A stretch of 64,000 nt of DNA, from assembly GCF_036345175.1 (NCBI RefSeq), contig NZ_CP107780.1, forward strand, positions 620,001 to 684,000, in the 5' to 3' direction. The notes beneath the pieces were generated by a model that searched no databases, was not told the DNA's origin, and was given only the letters and a program-made list of their open reading frames with translations. A program made the translations under genes and the position numbers. Positions 42,787 through 50,922 of this stretch are shown here, piece by piece (the first letter of the stretch is position 1; every line of letters begins with the position of its first letter). This stretch comes from Streptomyces sp. NBC_00576. Lineage in GTDB: Bacteria > Actinomycetota > Actinomycetes > Streptomycetales > Streptomycetaceae.

Positions 42787-43689
42787 TCAGTCCTTCAGTC
42801 CGGCGTTGATGTCGGCGCCCATGACATAGCGCTGGAAGACCAGGAAGACGAGGATCAGCGGGATCATGGAGATGACCGATGCGCCGAGCAGTACCGACCA
42901 GTTGATGTTCTGCGCGCCGACGATGCTCTGGATGCCGATCTGCACGGTGAACTTGTCGGGGTCGTTGAGCATCAGCAGCGGCCAGATGTAGTCGTTCCAC
43001 CGCCACTGGAAGGACAGAATGGCGAGGGTCAGCATGATGGGCCGGGAGATCGGCACCATGATCCGCAGGAAGATCGACAGCTCACGCGCGCCGTCGATGC
43101 GTGCGGCTTCCACGAGTTCGTCGGGAACCGTCAGGAAGAACTGGCGGAACATGAAGCATCCGGTCGCGGTGAGCACCGCCGGGAGGATGATGCCGGCGAA
43201 GGAGTTGTAGAGGCCGAGGTTGCGGACCACCAGGAACTCCGGGGCGAGCATGACCTCGCCCGGCAGCATCGTGGTGGCCAGGATGCAGATGAAGAACGCC
43301 TTGAGCCATCTGTTGTCGTACTTGGCCAGCGCGTACCCCGTGCAGCAGCTGACACCCACCGTGAGGATCGTCGTGACCACGCACACGAGGGCCGTGTTGA
43401 TGAAGTACTGGGAGAAGTTGGCACTGTCCCACGCCGCCTTGAAACCCGACAGGGTGGGGTTGTGCGGAACCAGCGTCAGCGGATAGGAGAACAGGTCGCC
43501 GGCCGGCTTGAAGGAGCTGAGGATGAACCACAGCACCGGCACCCCGTACAGGCACGCCATGATCCACAGCAGTGTCGTTGCGGGCACCGCCCGCCGGAGC
43601 CCGCCGCTACCCGCCTTGTAGGGCCGCTTCTTGGAGACGGACCGTTTGGGATCGGAGTCGACCGGGCGTGGCATGTCTGTGGTTGTCAT
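42787..43689 (-). CDS. Carbohydrate ABC transporter permease (MalG-like)
   Basis: 300 residues with six helices. The EAA loop that docks to the ATPase is at about 194-213 (EAARIDGARELSIFLRIMVP). The N-terminus is basic and cytosolic. Its ATG overlaps the stop of the first permease (ATGA). No ATPase gene is in the locus; such importers in Streptomyces share the global ATPase MsiK encoded elsewhere. Confidence 0.95.
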   Translation of the reverse strand: MTTTDMPRPVDSDPKRSVSKKRPYKAGSGGLRRAVPATTLLWIMACLYGVPVLWFILSSFKPAGDLFSYPLTLVPHNPTLSGFKAAWDSANFSQYFINTALVCVVTTILTVGVSCCTGYALAKYDNRWLKAFFICILATTMLPGEVMLAPEFLVVRNLGLYNSFAGIILPAVLTATGCFMFRQFFLTVPDELVEAARIDGARELSIFLRIMVPISRPIMLTLAILSFQWRWNDYIWPLLMLNDPDKFTVQIGIQSIVGAQNINWSVLLGASVISMIPLILVFLVFQRYVMGADINAGLKD

Positions 43690-44603
43690 CGGTTCTCCAC
43701 CCGCCGGTTGACGATCAGCTGGATGATCGCGACGGCCATCAGGATGAGCATGAGCACGAACGACGCGGCGCTCGCGTAGCCGATCTGGCCCCGTTTGAAG
43801 CCGGTCTCATAGATGTACTGGACGAGCAGGTTGTTCGATGTGCCGGGTCCGCCGTTGTTGAGGGCGACGAACACCGGGTATTCCTTCATCGCGTTGATCG
43901 TGTTGAGCAGGATGACGATGAACGAGGTGGGCGCGATGCTCGGCAGCGTGATGCTGATGAACTGGCGCCATGGGCCGGCGCCGTCGAGCGAGGCCGCCTC
44001 GTAGTACGACACCGGTACGTTCTTGATCGCCGCGATGAACAGCAGCATCGAGAAACCCGTCCAGGCCCAGGATGCCGCCATCACCACCACTATCAACGAC
44101 AGGTCCGCGTTCGACTGCCACGGAACGGCACTTCCGCCGAACTTCTCGATGACGTAGTTGACCAGTCCGAAGTTCTCACCGAACAGCCACCGCCACAGGA
44201 CACCCACGACGATGGGCGACAGAAGCCACGGGATGAAGAAGACGACGCGGGCTACCGACGCGCCCTTGGCGTGCTTGTTCACCACCAGGTTGGCGGCGAG
44301 CAGCGAGAGCCCGAAGTTCAGCGGTACGAAGAGCACGGCGTACAGCAGCGTCCGGCTCAGCGCGTCGTAGAAGGTGGAGTCCCCGAACAGGTTGTGGTAG
44401 TTGTCCAGTCCGATGTACTGGAACGCCCCCACACCCGTGTAGTTCGTGAAGGAGTAGACGAGCCCGATCACCGCCGGCCAGACGAAGAACAGCGAGAAGA
44501 GCACGACATTGGCCGCGATGAGGACGAGCGGCGCAAGGGTGTACTTACTGCGTCTCCTGCTCCTGGGCGGGCTCGCGGACACGGCCGAGGCGCGTTTTGT
44601 CAT
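43686..44603 (-). CDS. Carbohydrate ABC transporter permease (MalF-like)
   Basis: 305 residues with six helices and the EAA loop at about 202-221 (EAASLDGAGPWRQFISITLP). VARVVFFIPWLLSPIVVGVLWRWLF is typical of CUT1 permeases. It follows the binding-protein gene after 122 bases that contain a strong stem-loop, and overlaps the second permease. The partner set is binding protein, two permeases and a shared ATPase. Confidence 0.95.
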   Translation of the reverse strand: MTKRASAVSASPPRSRRRSKYTLAPLVLIAANVVLFSLFFVWPAVIGLVYSFTNYTGVGAFQYIGLDNYHNLFGDSTFYDALSRTLLYAVLFVPLNFGLSLLAANLVVNKHAKGASVARVVFFIPWLLSPIVVGVLWRWLFGENFGLVNYVIEKFGGSAVPWQSNADLSLIVVVMAASWAWTGFSMLLFIAAIKNVPVSYYEAASLDGAGPWRQFISITLPSIAPTSFIVILLNTINAMKEYPVFVALNNGGPGTSNNLLVQYIYETGFKRGQIGYASAASFVLMLILMAVAIIQLIVNRRVENR

Positions 44604-44675
44604 CTTCCTGACTCCGTGCTGGTGGAATGGATTCCGGTGGGCTCACGCCATGAGCCCGGCGTTGCGCGGGCGCCC

Positions 44676-44713
44676 GGGCCGGGCGGCGGTGTCTCGACCC
44701 CGCCGCCCGGCCC
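44676..44713. terminator. Intercistronic stem-loop between binding protein and permeases
   Basis: GGGCCGGGCGGCGG and CCGCCGCCCGGCCC form a perfect 14-bp stem with a ten-base loop. It lies 13 bases after the stop of the binding-protein gene. In sugar ABC operons such a structure commonly stabilises the upstream message and attenuates the permeases, giving excess binding protein; that role is inferred here. Confidence 0.65.
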
Positions 44714-44725
44714 ACTGGCCTGCGA

Positions 44726-46048
44726 TCAGCCGCCGACCTGCTGGTTGTAGCCGGCCACGATGTTCTCCAGGGCCTTGTCGGCCGACTGCTGGCCGTTGAT
44801 CGCCTTGCCGAGTTCCGTCTTGGTCGGGTCCTCGGTGAGGGTCTTGCCCTTCAGCACCCAGTTCGTCTGCGCGCCACTGAAGTAGCCGGAGATCGGGGCG
44901 TAGAGCGGGATCGACTCGTTGTACAGCTTGTACGCCGCCTGCGCCGCCTCGGACTTGAAGGGGTACTTCGGGTTCAGACCGCTCTCGACCGGCAGGAACC
45001 CGGACGCCTCGCACAGCGCCTGGTAGTGGGCCGGCTCGTACAGCCAGGACAGGAACTTCGTCGCGGCGGCGGACGCGTCGGCGTTGTTGTTGAAGCCCAC
45101 CGTCAGGCCACCACTGTTGACGTCACTGGCCTGCACCGGCTGCGCGGGGGTCGGGACGCTCGCCCACTCGAACTTCTTGATGCTCTCCGCGAAGGCGGGC
45201 ACCTGCCACACGCCGGACCAGTAGGCGACCACGTCACCGCTCTGGAACATGGCCGACGGGTCGGCGCCGCTGGTCCACACCGACTTCGGCATGGTCTTGT
45301 CGTCGTTCCATCCGACGAAGGTGTTGACGGCCTTCTTGGTCGCCGCGTCCACCGAGAACTTGCCGGAGTCGTCCGCGTGGACGTACTGCCCGCCCATCTC
45401 GTACACCATGGCGCGGAGCCGGGACGGCGACTGGTCGAACGTCAGGGAGTACTTGGCCTTGGTCTTCTCCCGGACCTCGTTCGCCGCCTTGATGAAGTCG
45501 TCCCAGGTCCAGGTCTTCTGGGGCGAGGTCGGGAAGGAGACGCCGGCCTTCTCGAACAGCGACTTGTTGATGAACATGCCGGACGCGGTGACGTCCGAGG
45601 GGATGGACAGCACCTTCCCGGACGAGTCCTTCGCCAGGAAGTTGGCGTTGATCTTGTTGGTCGCGTTGTTGGCGATGGACTTGAGGTCGATCAGCTTGCT
45701 CGACCAGATCGGGTCCAGCGCCGGCACGGCCGCCACGTCGGGCAGGGAGTTCGCCTGCGCGGCGTTGTGCAGCTTCGTCGTGTAGCCGTCGTAGGGAATG
45801 TTGACGAGCTTGACGTCGACGCCGGCTTCCTTCTTGTACTGCGCCACCATCTTCTTCCAGCCCGCGTCCTGCCCCGGAACCGTGGAGATCCAGAACGTCA
45901 GCGACTTGGAGGTCCCGCCCGAGTCGGATCCCCCTCCGCAGGCGGAGAGCAGCAGGGCACCTGCCGTGGCAACGGCAGCGAGGGGAGCCAGGCGGCGCAT
46001 ACCGCCGCGGCCGAGTCGGCGGGAGCGCCGCACACCCACAGTGGTCAT
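44726..46048 (-). CDS. Carbohydrate ABC transporter substrate-binding lipoprotein
   Basis: 440 residues. Signal peptide with lipobox LLSAC, C37 lipidated, then a Gly/Ser spacer. The mature protein has the CUT1 type-1 solute-binding fold: LTFWISTVPGQDAGWKKMVAQYKKEAGVDVKLVNIPYDGYTTKL and the hinge text KTWTWDDFIKAANEVREKTK. Many Trp and Tyr residues point to a sugar ligand. Start ATG 46048 sits after GGGATCGAAG. The gene is convergent in neither direction: it faces away from the ROK gene, whose stop lies 277 bases upstream. Confidence 0.95.
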   Translation of the reverse strand: MTTVGVRRSRRLGRGGMRRLAPLAAVATAGALLLSACGGGSDSGGTSKSLTFWISTVPGQDAGWKKMVAQYKKEAGVDVKLVNIPYDGYTTKLHNAAQANSLPDVAAVPALDPIWSSKLIDLKSIANNATNKINANFLAKDSSGKVLSIPSDVTASGMFINKSLFEKAGVSFPTSPQKTWTWDDFIKAANEVREKTKAKYSLTFDQSPSRLRAMVYEMGGQYVHADDSGKFSVDAATKKAVNTFVGWNDDKTMPKSVWTSGADPSAMFQSGDVVAYWSGVWQVPAFAESIKKFEWASVPTPAQPVQASDVNSGGLTVGFNNNADASAAATKFLSWLYEPAHYQALCEASGFLPVESGLNPKYPFKSEAAQAAYKLYNESIPLYAPISGYFSGAQTNWVLKGKTLTEDPTKTELGKAINGQQSADKALENIVAGYNQQVGG

Positions 46049-46282
46049 CTTCGATCCCTTTTTTTCGTCGTAGGGGACAGAGCACGGCGCCGACCGAGGC
46101 GGCACGGGTGCAGTTTGCAGGAGAAGTTGCTTTCCGGGGCGCGGCCTCGCCCGGCCGCGTCGTCCACGCGGGGCGGGATCCCCGGCCGTCCTGGCCGTCA
46201 CCGCACGGGCACGCCCTCGTGCGGTTGCCGTACGTCGAGTACGGGCGGGAGGCTCGCCCCAAGCCGGCGTCCCGGCCGACTT

Positions 46283-46296
46283 AGAAAGCGCTTGTC
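46283..46296. promoter_or_regulatory. Possible LacI-type operator upstream of the binding-protein gene
   Basis: AGAAAGCGCTTGTC holds the palindrome AAGCGCTT (46286-46293), the central motif of many LacI-family sites in Streptomyces. It lies about 235 bases upstream of the binding-protein start and 30 bases past the ROK stop. No LacI gene is in the window, so this may be a site for a regulator encoded elsewhere or chance. Confidence 0.3.
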
Positions 46297-46325
46297 CGGA
46301 CATTGGCAGACCGAGTCCGAACCCG

Positions 46326-47468
46326 TCAATCCTTCGTCCGCGCCGCCTCGGTCACGGTTTGGACTCCTCTGGCGACCGCGAGCCTCGCCGCGCCCACCAC
46401 GGTGCCGAGATCACCGACCTGGCTGCTGACCACTTCGGTGGGCCAGCTCAGCCGCTCCAGCTCGGCCCGCACACCGGGCAGGAGCTGCGGAAACGCGCCG
46501 GTGCTGCCGCCCAGAACGAGCAGCCCGGGGTCCAGTACGGCGGTCACCGCGGCGGCCAGCCGGCCCACGTCCACCGCGTGCCGGTCGATGATCGCGCGGG
46601 CCGTGGCGCCGCCCTGTCCGGCCAGCGAAAACAGCTGCTCGGCGGTACGGGGGCACGAGCCGTCGGATTCCGGCCAGGCCTGGGCGGCCCGGCTCAGCAG
46701 GGAGTGGGCGCCGATGTACTCCTCCAGGGCCTCGCGGCGGGGCTGCAGGTCGTCGTCCCAGGGGTAGGGCAGCCGGGCGAGCTCTCCGGCCGCCCTGTTC
46801 GCCCCGGCCAGCACGTGGCCCCCCACGACGATGCCGAGACCGATACCGACACCGATCCGCAGATAGCCGAAGGTGTGCCGGCCGCGCGCCGCGCCCTCGT
46901 GCAGCTCGGCGAGCGCGGCGCAGTTGACGTTGTTCTCCAGGTGGACGGGCACGCCGGGCGGCAGCGCCACGGCCACCGCGTCGAAGACGGGTCCAGCCTT
47001 GGCGGTCGCCGGGCGCACGGTGCCCTCCTCGGCGCGCGCGGTGACGTCACCGACGGCCACCACGATGGTGCGCAGCGGAGCGTCGGCGGGGAGCGCGGAC
47101 AGCGCTTCGCGCACCACGACGGCGGCCTCCTCGCGGGAGCCGGTGGCCTCGGCGAGCAGGGTGCCGTCCAGGGCGCAGCCGCGCACCCGGGTCAGGGCGG
47201 GGCCGAGGTCGACGGCGAGTACGGAGCCGGCCGCGGGACCGAGTCCGTACACGGCGGCGGAACGGCCCGTACCGCCGGAGGCGATGCCCGAGTGGGCGGC
47301 GAGCCCGGCGTTCTCCAGCTCCGCCACGGCGGCGGACACGGTCGGCTTCGACAGGCCCGCCAGACTCGCGAGCTGCGGCCGGGTGGCCGTGCCCGCCCCG
47401 GCCAGCACGGCGAACACCGCGCTCGCGCTCTCGGTCAGGCGGAGGGCCTTCGCCACGTCGTGTTCCAC
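46326..47468 (-). CDS. ROK-family transcriptional regulator
   Basis: 380 residues. N-terminal winged helix (about 10-65: ESASAVFAVLAGAGTATRPQLASLAGLSKPTVSAAVAELENAGL). The ROK sugar-binding/ATPase-like domain follows with VLAVDLGPALTRV, HLENNVNCAALAELHEGAARG and GIGLGIVVGGHVLAGANRAAGEL. The usual ROK zinc motif (CxCGxxGC) is not seen; SDGSCPRTAEQLF occupies the region. It probably represses the importer and kinase genes until the sugar appears. GTG 47468 is chosen for the ideal GGGGAG upstream. Confidence 0.92.
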   Translation of the reverse strand: MEHDVAKALRLTESASAVFAVLAGAGTATRPQLASLAGLSKPTVSAAVAELENAGLAAHSGIASGGTGRSAAVYGLGPAAGSVLAVDLGPALTRVRGCALDGTLLAEATGSREEAAVVVREALSALPADAPLRTIVVAVGDVTARAEEGTVRPATAKAGPVFDAVAVALPPGVPVHLENNVNCAALAELHEGAARGRHTFGYLRIGVGIGLGIVVGGHVLAGANRAAGELARLPYPWDDDLQPRREALEEYIGAHSLLSRAAQAWPESDGSCPRTAEQLFSLAGQGGATARAIIDRHAVDVGRLAAAVTAVLDPGLLVLGGSTGAFPQLLPGVRAELERLSWPTEVVSSQVGDLGTVVGAARLAVARGVQTVTEAARTKD

Positions 47469-47607
47469 AGTCTCCCCAAGGTCGAGGGCCGCGCTCCCCC
47501 GGTAGCTCGATGTCGTGGGATGCGGCGATGGGATGCCCTGGTATCGCGGTTTCCCGCCGCGTTCCGGCCCGGTCGGGCCACCTCCGCGGTCGGGTGCGCG
47601 ATACCTC

Positions 47608-47647
47608 TTGACACGCACTGTACTTCGTTAGTTAACTTCCTAACGAA
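47608..47647 (+). promoter_or_regulatory. Kinase promoter overlapped by a ROK-type operator
   Basis: TTGACA (47608-47613) and TTAACT (47632-47637), 18 bases apart, form a strong vegetative promoter for the kinase gene, with a leader of about 140 bases. The -10 box sits inside the inverted repeat TTCGTTAG, TTAACTTC, CTAACGAA (47624-47647), similar to ROK regulator sites. The 317-base gap 47469-47785 holds nothing else I can support. Confidence 0.65.
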
Positions 47648-47785
47648 TGTCACGGTACTCGCCTGCCGTGTCCGCGCAGAGGCCCGTCCCGGGGCTTCCC
47701 TAGCTCTTCTGTACATCAGGTTTTCCCTGCTCCAGACACGGTTCGCCCACCGTCGCAGCCCCAGCGCAACGACGAAAGAGAAGCC

Positions 47786-48685
47786 GTGCAGGACTCCACG
47801 CCCATCGCCGTCGGTATCGACGTGGGCGGCACCAAGACCCATCTCCGCGCCCTCGCGGGGAGCGCCACCGTCGTGGACGAGGTTCGTTCGAGCAGCGGCT
47901 GGCGGCCGCACCATCCCGTGGCCGCCGCCGACTGGCTGTGCGCCCTGGTCGACGAGGCGCTGCCCACGGGCGCCCGTCCCGCCTCGGTGGCCGTGGGCGG
48001 TCACGCCTGTGAGACGCCCCGGCAGTGCGCGAAGATCCGCTCCGTACTCGAAGAACGTCTCGGTGTGCCGTGCCTGGTGGTCGGCGACGCCGAACTGCTG
48101 GTCCCGGCGGCGGGGCTGGACAAGGGTGTCGGGCTGGTCGCCGGCACCGGCTCGGTCGCCGTGGGACGGCGTCCCGACGGCGACCTCGTGCAGGTAGGCG
48201 GCTGGGGCGCGGTGCTCGGCGACGAAGGAGGGGCCGCGGGTCTCGTGCGCGAGGCGGCGCGGGCCGTCTGGGCCGCCCATGACCGGGGCGAGGGGCCCGA
48301 CGCGCTTGCCGAGGGGCTCATATCCGCGTTCGGGGTGAGTGAGGTACCCGCGCTGGGCGCTGCCTTGGAGAGCGCCACGGATGTCTCGGCCGAGTGGGGG
48401 CGGCACGCTCCCGTGGTGTTCGAGGCCGCCGCGAGCGGTTCCCTGATCGCCGGCGAGGTGATCGCCGAGGGGGGCCGGGAGCTGGCGTCGCTCGTGGTGC
48501 GGCTCGCCGCACGCGGGGTCCCCGTCGACGACGTGGTGGTCTCGGGCGGTACAGTGCTCGCCCAACCTGCCCTGCACGACGCTCTGTTGGCGTCACTTGC
48601 CATACTCGTCCCCGGTTCCCGGCTGCGGCCGCTGCGGGTACCGCCGGTGGAGGGTGCCGTGGCACTGGCCCGTTCACTGGTATGA
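47786..48685 (+). CDS. BadF/BcrA-type sugar kinase (N-acetylglucosamine-kinase-like)
   Basis: 299 residues of the ASKHA fold: phosphate-1 motif GIDVGGTKTHLRAL near 10-23, phosphate-2 VAGTGSVAVG and GGWGAVLGDEGGAAGLVREA, adenosine motif VVVSGGTVL. Proteins of this branch phosphorylate N-acetylglucosamine, glucosamine or related sugars. It diverges from the ROK regulator of the importer, so it is the likely first step after uptake and hints at an amino sugar. GTG 47786 follows GAGAAG. Confidence 0.9.
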   Translation: MQDSTPIAVGIDVGGTKTHLRALAGSATVVDEVRSSSGWRPHHPVAAADWLCALVDEALPTGARPASVAVGGHACETPRQCAKIRSVLEERLGVPCLVVGDAELLVPAAGLDKGVGLVAGTGSVAVGRRPDGDLVQVGGWGAVLGDEGGAAGLVREAARAVWAAHDRGEGPDALAEGLISAFGVSEVPALGAALESATDVSAEWGRHAPVVFEAAASGSLIAGEVIAEGGRELASLVVRLAARGVPVDDVVVSGGTVLAQPALHDALLASLAILVPGSRLRPLRVPPVEGAVALARSLV

Positions 48686-48868
48686 CATGTCCCGGTCGCT
48701 GAGCAGACCCCGGCCGGACATCGCCCGACCGTAGATCTTCACCCGTACGACTCGCCCTCACCACAGGCCGCATGGGGCCGGCGCTTCTCATGTGCTCATC
48801 GAGCTCCTGTCGTTCGCTCCACCTTCCCTCCTGGCCGCACGGCCGAAGAACTGAAGAGAGGCACGCGC

Positions 48869-50824
48869 ATGCCGTCTACAGACGGGCTCAACTCCACCGC
48901 GTCGTCGGGCCGGCACGCCCTGAACCGGCGGAAGCTCCTCAAGACCTCACTGGCCGCGTCGGCCGGTCTGGTCGCGGGCCCGACCGTGATCACCTGGGCG
49001 AGCGTCGGCCAGGCGAGCGCCGCGACGGCCTCCTCGGCGGCCGGCGCGACGACCGCCGCCGCGTTCGTCGACGACTACACGACCAACATCGTCGCGAACC
49101 AGACGCCCGAGACCAACGCGGTGATCCGGGCTCTCGGCGGTTTCGCCAAGGTGTGGAAGACCGGCGACGCCTGGAACACCGGCATCCCGCTGATGCCCGA
49201 GGTGCTGCGCGCCAACGTGCGCTACTGCGCCCGCATCACCCACGCGCGCACCGAGGCGCAGGCGAAGGAGGCGTTCGTCTACGACCGCCAGCACCAGAGC
49301 TACGCGATGATCGGCGCGCTGGGCCCGCTGGCCGACCTGTACAAGGCGGGTGCCAAGGCGGTCACGTCGATCACGACGGCGCCGGACACGACGCCCGCGA
49401 CGACGATCAGCGACTCCGTTCCGGCGGGCGCGCCGGCCGGCTCCGCCCTCGGTGCGGGCTCGTACACCTCGGACCTCGGTCAGGTGGCGAAGCTGGTCGA
49501 CACCGTGCGCGGGCCGTTCGCCTCCGGCAACCCCGCCAAGTTCGCCTTCCAGTACCCGCGCCCGTGGCGCCTGAACGCGAACAGCGAGGTCGTCCCGACG
49601 GGTGCGACCGACGCCCTCGGCTTCCCGGTGTACGAGTCCGACGTGGTCGTCGTCACCCAGCTGCTGCGCCAGCGCGGCACCAACGCGGCCGAGGACGGCG
49701 GCTTCCCCAGCGGCCACACCAACGCCTTCCACCTGGCGGCGCTGGCGTTCGCGTACGCGGTTCCGGAGCGCTTCCAGGAGATCGTGACGCGCGCCTTCGA
49801 GCTGAGCCACACCCGGATCATGTCGGGCATGCACTCCCCCACGGACGTCCTCGGTGGGCGGGTCATGGCCACCGCCCTGGCCGCCGCCGCCCTCGCCGAT
49901 CCGGCCAACGCCGGTCTCAAGGCCGCGGCGCGCGCCCAGGCTCTCGCCTACTTCGAGGCGCAGACGGGCACGACGGCGGACACCCTGTACGCCTACGCGC
50001 ACCCGGGCGCCGGCGACGCGTACGCCGACCGGGACGCGAACCTGCGTACGGTCACGCCGAAGCTGACGTACATCCTCAACCGCAAGGGCCGCGACCAGGC
50101 GCTGACCGTGCCGAAGGGCGCGGAGGTGCTGCTGGAGACGCGTCAGCCGTACCTCGACGCGGCGCAGCGGCGCGCGGTGCTGCGCACGACCGCGCTGCCC
50201 GCCGGGTACGTCCTGCTCGACGGCTTCGAGCAGTGGGGGCGGCTCAACCTGTTCGCCGCGGCGGACGGTTACGGCTCCTTCGAGTCCGACGTGACCGTCG
50301 GGCTCGACGCGGCGGCCGGCGGCTTCGGTGCGGCCGACAGCTGGCGCAACGACATCGACGGCCGGGGCGGACTGACCAAGACCGGCACCGGCACGCTCAC
50401 GCTGACCGGGCACAACAGCTACACGGGCGGGACGGTCCTCAAGGAGGGCGCGCTGGTCTCGGCCTCAGCCCACGCGCTGGGCCACGGCGACGTCCGGGTG
50501 CTGGGCGGGACGCTGCGGGTGACCGAGCCGGTCCAGCTGCACGGCACGTACGCCCAGCAGTCGGGAACGCTGGCCGTCGCACTGCGCGCGGGCCGTCGCA
50601 AGGAGGCCGTGAGGGTGACACGGCGGGTGGTCCTGGAGAAGGGCAGCGTCCTGTCGCTGAACCTCGACGCCGAGAACCCGCCCGCCGTGGGCAGCGTCGT
50701 CCCCGTCATCGACGCTCCGTCGCTGTGCGGCCAGTTCGCCCGTATCGAGGTGAACTCGGACAAGGTCCGCGCCGTACCCGTCTACACGGCGGAAGGACTG
50801 TCGGTACGACTCCTGAAGCGGTAA
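48869..50824 (+). CDS. Tat-exported PAP2/vanadium-haloperoxidase-like phosphatase with autotransporter-type repeat
   Basis: 651 residues. Tat signal (NRRKLLKTSLAASAGLVAGP, Arg 20-21) with cleavage near QASA. The PAP2 acid phosphatase/haloperoxidase core has GGFPSGHTNAFHLAAL near 275-290 and TRIMSGMHSPTDVLGGRVM near 313-331, giving the catalytic His pair and phosphate-binding Arg/Ser. About 390-480 form a beta-rich linker. Residues 498-530 read GGLTKTGTGTLTLTG, then NSYTGGTVLKEGALV, the autotransporter-associated beta-strand repeat normally found in Gram-negative passenger domains. AGAGAGG precedes the ATG. Phosphatase is more likely than haloperoxidase, but sequence does not decide. Confidence 0.88.
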   Translation: MPSTDGLNSTASSGRHALNRRKLLKTSLAASAGLVAGPTVITWASVGQASAATASSAAGATTAAAFVDDYTTNIVANQTPETNAVIRALGGFAKVWKTGDAWNTGIPLMPEVLRANVRYCARITHARTEAQAKEAFVYDRQHQSYAMIGALGPLADLYKAGAKAVTSITTAPDTTPATTISDSVPAGAPAGSALGAGSYTSDLGQVAKLVDTVRGPFASGNPAKFAFQYPRPWRLNANSEVVPTGATDALGFPVYESDVVVVTQLLRQRGTNAAEDGGFPSGHTNAFHLAALAFAYAVPERFQEIVTRAFELSHTRIMSGMHSPTDVLGGRVMATALAAAALADPANAGLKAAARAQALAYFEAQTGTTADTLYAYAHPGAGDAYADRDANLRTVTPKLTYILNRKGRDQALTVPKGAEVLLETRQPYLDAAQRRAVLRTTALPAGYVLLDGFEQWGRLNLFAAADGYGSFESDVTVGLDAAAGGFGAADSWRNDIDGRGGLTKTGTGTLTLTGHNSYTGGTVLKEGALVSASAHALGHGDVRVLGGTLRVTEPVQLHGTYAQQSGTLAVALRAGRRKEAVRVTRRVVLEKGSVLSLNLDAENPPAVGSVVPVIDAPSLCGQFARIEVNSDKVRAVPVYTAEGLSVRLLKR

Positions 50825-50922
50825 TGCACGCTGCGGGGCGGGAGCTGATGCGAGAGTAGGGCCATGGCCCGGCTCCGGATCACTCCCGCCACCGCACGGT
50901 CGGCGTCGCCGCGGGGCGGACG

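Noticed and set aside
48869..50824. Vanadium chloroperoxidase call
   Set aside because: The PAP2 motifs are shared by acid phosphatases and haloperoxidases, and the residues that separate them cannot be judged by eye, so the broader name is used.
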